Positions 60,797 through 64,000 of a stretch of 64,000 nucleotides of DNA are shown here, piece by piece. The stretch comes from Okibacterium sp. HSC-33S16 (GTDB lineage: Bacteria > Actinomycetota > Actinomycetes > Actinomycetales > Microbacteriaceae). The stretch covers positions 62,001-126,000 of the forward strand of contig NZ_JALJZZ010000004.1 in NCBI RefSeq assembly GCF_024171565.1, read 5' to 3'. The position numbers and the translations under genes were made by a program. The notes below the pieces were generated by a model. It did no database searches. It was given only the letters and a program-made list of their open reading frames with translations, and was not told where the DNA came from. Position 1 is the first letter of the stretch, and each line of letters starts with the position of its first letter.

Positions 60797-61485
60797 CTCA
60801 GACAGTTCCCGTTATGCGGCCGGAACGGGCGCTGGTGCTCCGTCGACGCGTTCGCTGGATCGTTGCTGCAACGATCACGTACAACCTGGTTGAGGCGGCC
60901 GTCGCCATCGTGGCCGGGTCGCTGGCATCCTCGACCGCTTTGATTGGGTTCGGTCTGGACTCGACCATCGAAGTGCTTTCAGCCGCGGCCGTTGCCTGGC
61001 AATTCACTCGCCGTGATCCTGAGCGCTGGGAAAAGGGGACGCTTCGCGTCATCGCCGTCGCGTTCTTTGCCCTCGCTGCCTTCGTGACGGTGAGTTCGGT
61101 GCTCGCCCTGTTCGTCGGATCCGAGGTGAAGCATTCGACGCTCGGCATCATCATCACGGCACTCAGCGTCGTTATCATGCCGTTCCTCTCGCTCGCAGAG
61201 CGGAATGCTGGACGGGAGCTCGGTTCAGCCAGCGCGGTCGCCGACTCGAAACAAACACTGATCTGCACCTACCTGTCAGCGGCGGTACTGATCGGGCTCG
61301 TGCTCAATAGTGCCTTCGGTTGGTGGTGGGCCGACGCCGTTGCGGGACTGGTCATCGCAATCTTCGCGGTGCGCGAAGGTATCGAAGCGTGGCGAGGGGA
61401 TGCCTGTGCAACCTCGGTCGGCATGCTCCTTGACGACGCTTCCAGCGGGAGTCACCATGATGAAGCCGAACGTCAGGGAGTGTGA
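60793..61485 (+). CDS. Cation diffusion facilitator-type transporter
   Basis: A 230-residue transporter with about six hydrophobic segments. The CDF metal-site pattern is visible as GFGLDSTIEV (TM2) and SAVADSKQT plus WWADAVAGL (TM5, D pair). It lacks a long cytoplasmic C-terminal domain, so it is shorter than typical CDF proteins of about 300 residues. It probably exports a divalent metal. The ATG at 60793 overlaps the ArsR stop; an earlier codon at 60766 was rejected. Confidence 0.85.
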   Translation: MTQTVPVMRPERALVLRRRVRWIVAATITYNLVEAAVAIVAGSLASSTALIGFGLDSTIEVLSAAAVAWQFTRRDPERWEKGTLRVIAVAFFALAAFVTVSSVLALFVGSEVKHSTLGIIITALSVVIMPFLSLAERNAGRELGSASAVADSKQTLICTYLSAAVLIGLVLNSAFGWWWADAVAGLVIAIFAVREGIEAWRGDACATSVGMLLDDASSGSHHDEAERQGV

Positions 61486-61498
61486 ACGCGGTCGTCGA

Positions 61499-61840
61499 TT
61501 AACCCACCGCTGAGCCGGATCCCCAGAGCGGATGGCTGACGACCACGGCGATAATGATGAGGAAAGCGCCCACGATGAGCGCGACCTCCGCTCGGGATAC
61601 CGACTGCCCGGAGGGTGCTCGGCGGATGAGAAGAAAGACGCCCCCCGCGCCGAGAAGCGTGGCCCAGACGACGGATACCCAGCCCGCCAGCCACGTCACG
61701 ATGAAGAGCGCTTCGGCAGGCTCACTCAGAAACCCGACGGTATCGCTGACCAAGAAACACAGGGCGGCAATGAGTGCCAGGGCGAAGGAAGACGCCGAGA
61801 GTGGCAGGGCCACTGCGCTGTCGGTCGATCGACGCTCCAT
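61499..61840 (-). CDS. Small three-TM membrane protein (unknown)
   Basis: A 113-residue protein with three hydrophobic segments (about 15-35, 45-70, 84-103). I recognise no family. The ATG is supported by a leaderless -10: TAGCTT on the minus strand (plus-strand 61847-61852) with a six-base gap. It converges with the CDF gene. Confidence 0.65.
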   Translation of the reverse strand: MERRSTDSAVALPLSASSFALALIAALCFLVSDTVGFLSEPAEALFIVTWLAGWVSVVWATLLGAGGVFLLIRRAPSGQSVSRAEVALIVGAFLIIIAVVVSHPLWGSGSAVG

Positions 61841-61846
61841 GCGGCA

Positions 61847-61852
61847 AAGCTA
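61847..61852 (-). promoter_or_regulatory. -10 box TAGCTT of the small membrane protein gene
   Basis: Read on the minus strand, TAGCTT ends six bases before the ATG at 61840. Confidence 0.5.
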
Positions 61853-61889
61853 GACCGGGGATGAACTCACCACAAGAGGAATCGTCGGT

Positions 61890-61895
61890 TACGGT
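61890..61895 (+). promoter_or_regulatory. -10 box TACGGT of the histidine phosphatase gene
   Basis: TACGGT ends six bases before the GTG at 61902. It is divergent from the TAGCTT promoter about 40 bp away. Confidence 0.5.
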
Positions 61896-61901
61896 GGAGC
61901 G

Positions 61902-62459
61902 GTGACCTCACTCGCACTTGTTCGCCACGGCGAAACCGACTGGAATCGGGAACGTCGGCTGCAGGGTCGTGCCGATATCCCGCTCAATGAAACGGGCATC
62001 GAGCAGGCGCGGGCTCTTGCTGCGCGGTTTGATGCCTCCGAGTGGGCACTCATTCTGAGCTCGCCTCTGTCCCGGGCGTGGGAGACCGCTCGGACGCTCA
62101 GCGCTGCCAGTGGTATTCCGTTGGGTGACCCAGCCGAGGAGCTGATCGAGCGTAGCTTCGGCTCGGCCGAGGGTGAGATCGTCACGGATGCCAAGGCGCG
62201 GTGGATTGACAGCCGGTATCCGGGAAGCGAGACGCCTGAGGAAGTCGGCGAACGCGGTTCCCGTTACCTCACCGAGGTTGCTCGTGCCGGTATCGGCAAT
62301 GTGATCGTCGTCTCGCATGGTGCGTTCATTCGCGCCACCGTCACGGCACTCACCGGCGTCGACCTCGGCGGAGTGGGCAACGCCGCCATCGTGCGGCTCG
62401 AGTACTCCGACGGCACGTGGGAGCTCGCGAACGATCCCGTCGCCTCGGTCACGGTCTGA
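61902..62459 (+). CDS. Histidine phosphatase family protein
   Basis: A 185-residue phosphoglycerate-mutase-like phosphatase. The catalytic RHGETDWN motif is at about residues 8-15. LSSPLSRAWETARTL and the late VVSHGAFIR (second catalytic His) complete the active site. The substrate is unknown; it resembles cofactor-independent broad-range phosphatases rather than glycolytic Gpm. The GTG start is supported by the leaderless -10. Confidence 0.92.
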   Translation: MTSLALVRHGETDWNRERRLQGRADIPLNETGIEQARALAARFDASEWALILSSPLSRAWETARTLSAASGIPLGDPAEELIERSFGSAEGEIVTDAKARWIDSRYPGSETPEEVGERGSRYLTEVARAGIGNVIVVSHGAFIRATVTALTGVDLGGVGNAAIVRLEYSDGTWELANDPVASVTV

Positions 62460-62523
62460 TCTGCGATCGTTTTCATACCCCCATCTCGGGGCACAAGTCG
62501 GCATTGGCACGGCAGCATCGTTG

Positions 62524-62529
62524 TAGTCT
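62524..62529 (+). promoter_or_regulatory. -10 box TAGTCT of the leader-ORF transcript
   Basis: TAGTCT ends six bases before the GTG at 62536, which opens a 13-codon ORF rather than the main gene. Confidence 0.55.
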
Positions 62530-62535
62530 GACTCG

Positions 62536-62577
62536 GTGAGCGCGTTCATGGTCGCTCGACAGACGGGGGACTGGTGA
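62536..62577 (+). CDS. Leaderless 13-codon leader ORF
   Basis: It starts GTG at 62536, directly at the predicted transcript start, and reads MSAFMVARQTGDW before TGA (62575-62577). The stop overlaps the GTG start (62574) of the long gene that follows. The GGGGGA before that start lies inside this ORF. It probably couples translation or senses ribosome activity. No amino-acid run like that of an attenuator is seen. Confidence 0.5.
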   Translation: MSAFMVARQTGDW

Positions 62578-63989
62578 ACGGCAGACGCGAGAGCGACGAG
62601 CGAGAGCGCCTGAATGTCTCGTCGGGTCGCGCCTCCGAGGTGTCCGGCGCATCAATGCCTTCGCTTCCATCCACACTCAACACCCGCGAGGCCCGTCGTG
62701 CGAACGCGGGACTCACGCCCGTGAAGCCGCGAGCAGTGACGGGAAAGACGTCGAAGCGGCCAGCCAGCCGACCCAAAGCGGTAGAGCCGGAGGAGTCGCT
62801 GTACCCTGAGCCGGCATACAAGCGAAAGGGTGGCTCTCCCGCAGAGGTAGCCCCAGCAAACGCGCTTATCCCTGAGCCCGTCCCGGTCGACGAGCCTGAT
62901 CCTATGCCAGCCGCAGTGCCCGCGAGCCAGGCCGTAAATGCTCTCACCTCTCCTCGCGGCGAGGGCACAAAGTCACAGCAATTTGCCCCGCCGCCACCAC
63001 CGAGTGCGGAGGAAATTCGACCTGTGACGCTGCCTGCATCGCGATCGAGTAGACCAGTCGCCATGCCGAAGCGCCTCGACATGAACCGGACCATCACCGT
63101 TGGTGTCGTCATTCTTGCCGTCATTTCGCTTGTGGCTGCGGGCATCCTGGTCTGGGTCAAGGGGCAGAGCCCGTCGGTCGAGCAGTCAATGTTCGCCGCA
63201 TACCAGGCTCAGCAGATCGAGCTCGACGGCGCAGCAACAGCTGTGGGCGTTGACAACGGAAAATTCAGCACCCTCCACGAGGACTTGACGGCACTCAACA
63301 CAGCCGCAGCGGCCGCCCTTGTTGCGGTCACCGGGTTCTCCGACGAACCAGCTCGCCTCCTCGCTGAGGCCGCGCGAGTCGAGTTCGAGTCGAGCCTGGC
63401 CGCTCAAGCCAGCGCAGTTAACGAGTCGGACGTCGAAATTCCGGACGACTCACTCAGCGCTGAGTCGACCGTCGAAGAACTTGCCACCGGCATCAACGGA
63501 CTGAACTCTGCAGCCCAGCTGATCGACGAGCAAGCCACTGCGGCAACAGAAGCGCTCACCGCCCTCCGGGCCACCCGCAGCACCTTTGTTGCCGCCCTCG
63601 CCATCTTTGGCGAGACGATCCCGACATCCGCCACCGCTGAGATTGAAGGAAATGCGGATGCTTCCGCCTCCTTCACCGATCCCGTCACGTTGGCCGTCAC
63701 GAATCTCACAAGCGCACTCTCGGCGGGCAAGCCCGGGGTGACCGAACTGCAGGCCTATGCGACGGCGGCCGCGGCCCTCCGGACAGAGCAGGCCCGGCTC
63801 GATGCGCTCGACTCGGTGGCACCGGACACAGATACCGAGACGGCACCTCGGACGACGCCGCGCACGCGGACGACACCGTCGACCCCGTCGACGCCTCCCG
63901 TCACCACTCCGCCGGCCGAAGAGGCCCCGGTGGCGCCAGCGGTTCCTGAAGAGACGGCGCCCACGGACGCCCCGGAGATCACTCCGTAA
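62574..63989 (+). CDS. Single-pass membrane protein with long disordered ends (unknown)
   Basis: A 471-residue protein. A disordered Pro/Ser/Arg-rich cytoplasmic tail (1-165) contains basic and PPPP stretches. One TM follows (about 169-190, ITVGVVILAVISLVAAGILV). Then comes an extracellular Ala-rich helical domain (195-425), and a Thr/Pro-rich tail ends the protein. No enzyme motif was found. The long tail could be phosphorylated or anchor to the cell wall or division machinery, but nothing shows this. Its start overlaps the leader ORF (GTGA). The window ends 11 bp after the stop. Confidence 0.7.
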   Translation: MNGRRESDERERLNVSSGRASEVSGASMPSLPSTLNTREARRANAGLTPVKPRAVTGKTSKRPASRPKAVEPEESLYPEPAYKRKGGSPAEVAPANALIPEPVPVDEPDPMPAAVPASQAVNALTSPRGEGTKSQQFAPPPPPSAEEIRPVTLPASRSSRPVAMPKRLDMNRTITVGVVILAVISLVAAGILVWVKGQSPSVEQSMFAAYQAQQIELDGAATAVGVDNGKFSTLHEDLTALNTAAAAALVAVTGFSDEPARLLAEAARVEFESSLAAQASAVNESDVEIPDDSLSAESTVEELATGINGLNSAAQLIDEQATAATEALTALRATRSTFVAALAIFGETIPTSATAEIEGNADASASFTDPVTLAVTNLTSALSAGKPGVTELQAYATAAAALRTEQARLDALDSVAPDTDTETAPRTTPRTRTTPSTPSTPPVTTPPAEEAPVAPAVPEETAPTDAPEITP

Positions 63990-64000
63990 CCTCGGGTGCC

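Overview
The window looks like chromosome of a high-GC Gram-positive actinobacterium of the Microbacteriaceae type. The evidence is high GC with strong G/C third-position bias, many GTG starts, an actinobacterial-type small SRP RNA, an alditol-oxidase-type FAD enzyme, malate:quinone oxidoreductase, a dnaX-recR-lysC-asd string and many leaderless transcripts. At least fifteen genes have a TANNNT-like -10 box ending 6-7 bases before the start codon. The family assignment is an inference from gene content, not from a search.

Layout. 0-5.2 kb: the end of an alditol/xylitol oxidase gene, a HerA/DUF853 ATPase, a divergent phosphotransferase/acetyltransferase pair, a small membrane protein, tRNA-Ser(GGA) and SRP RNA. 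5.2-12.7 kb: the phosphoketolase - phosphotransacetylase - acetate kinase route, with a sensor kinase gene overlapping the end of ackA. 12.8-15.9 kb: twin secreted six-cysteine proteins, then an ArsR-like repressor and MFS exporter. 16-21.7 kb: housekeeping dnaX, recR, lysC, asd. 21.8-25.8 kb: a second orphan sensor kinase coupled to two membrane proteins with degenerate GGDEF domains. 25.8-27.8 kb: mqo and a convergent coiled-coil membrane protein.

28-50 kb is a large exopolysaccharide locus of three units. The first (+, 28-33.3 kb) holds an acyltransferase, glycosyltransferases, a pyruvyl transferase, a priming sugar transferase and a fused Alg14-Alg13-type transferase. The second (-, 41.9-34.9 kb) holds a Wzz-like protein, a Wzy-like polymerase/ligase, a GT2, a Wzx-like flippase and a lipoprotein fusing an SGNH esterase to a beta-helix. 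The third (+, 42.1-50.1 kb) holds glycosyltransferases, a WS/DGAT-like acyltransferase, a hexapeptide acyltransferase, a two-domain glycosyltransferase and a secreted subtilase. Genes in each unit mostly overlap by 4 bp, so translation is probably coupled. A DUF559 nuclease-like gene sits between the convergent first and second units.

50-64 kb: thymidine kinase, a DUF808 membrane protein, two divergent short-chain dehydrogenases, an iron-siderophore uptake operon under a probable DtxR/IdeR-type box, an ArsR-CDF metal efflux pair, a histidine phosphatase and a long single-pass membrane protein preceded by a leaderless 13-codon leader ORF.

The most unusual signal is a family of seven 54-55 bp imperfect palindromes, all in the same orientation. 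Two pairs bracket the DUF559 gene. Another pair interrupts the iron-permease operon between 36-bp direct repeats. One copy is solitary. Other items worth attention are an ackA-coupled histidine kinase lacking its N-box asparagines, the kinase plus two degenerate-GGDEF cluster, and the over-representation of the heptamer CGGATGC/GCATCCG.
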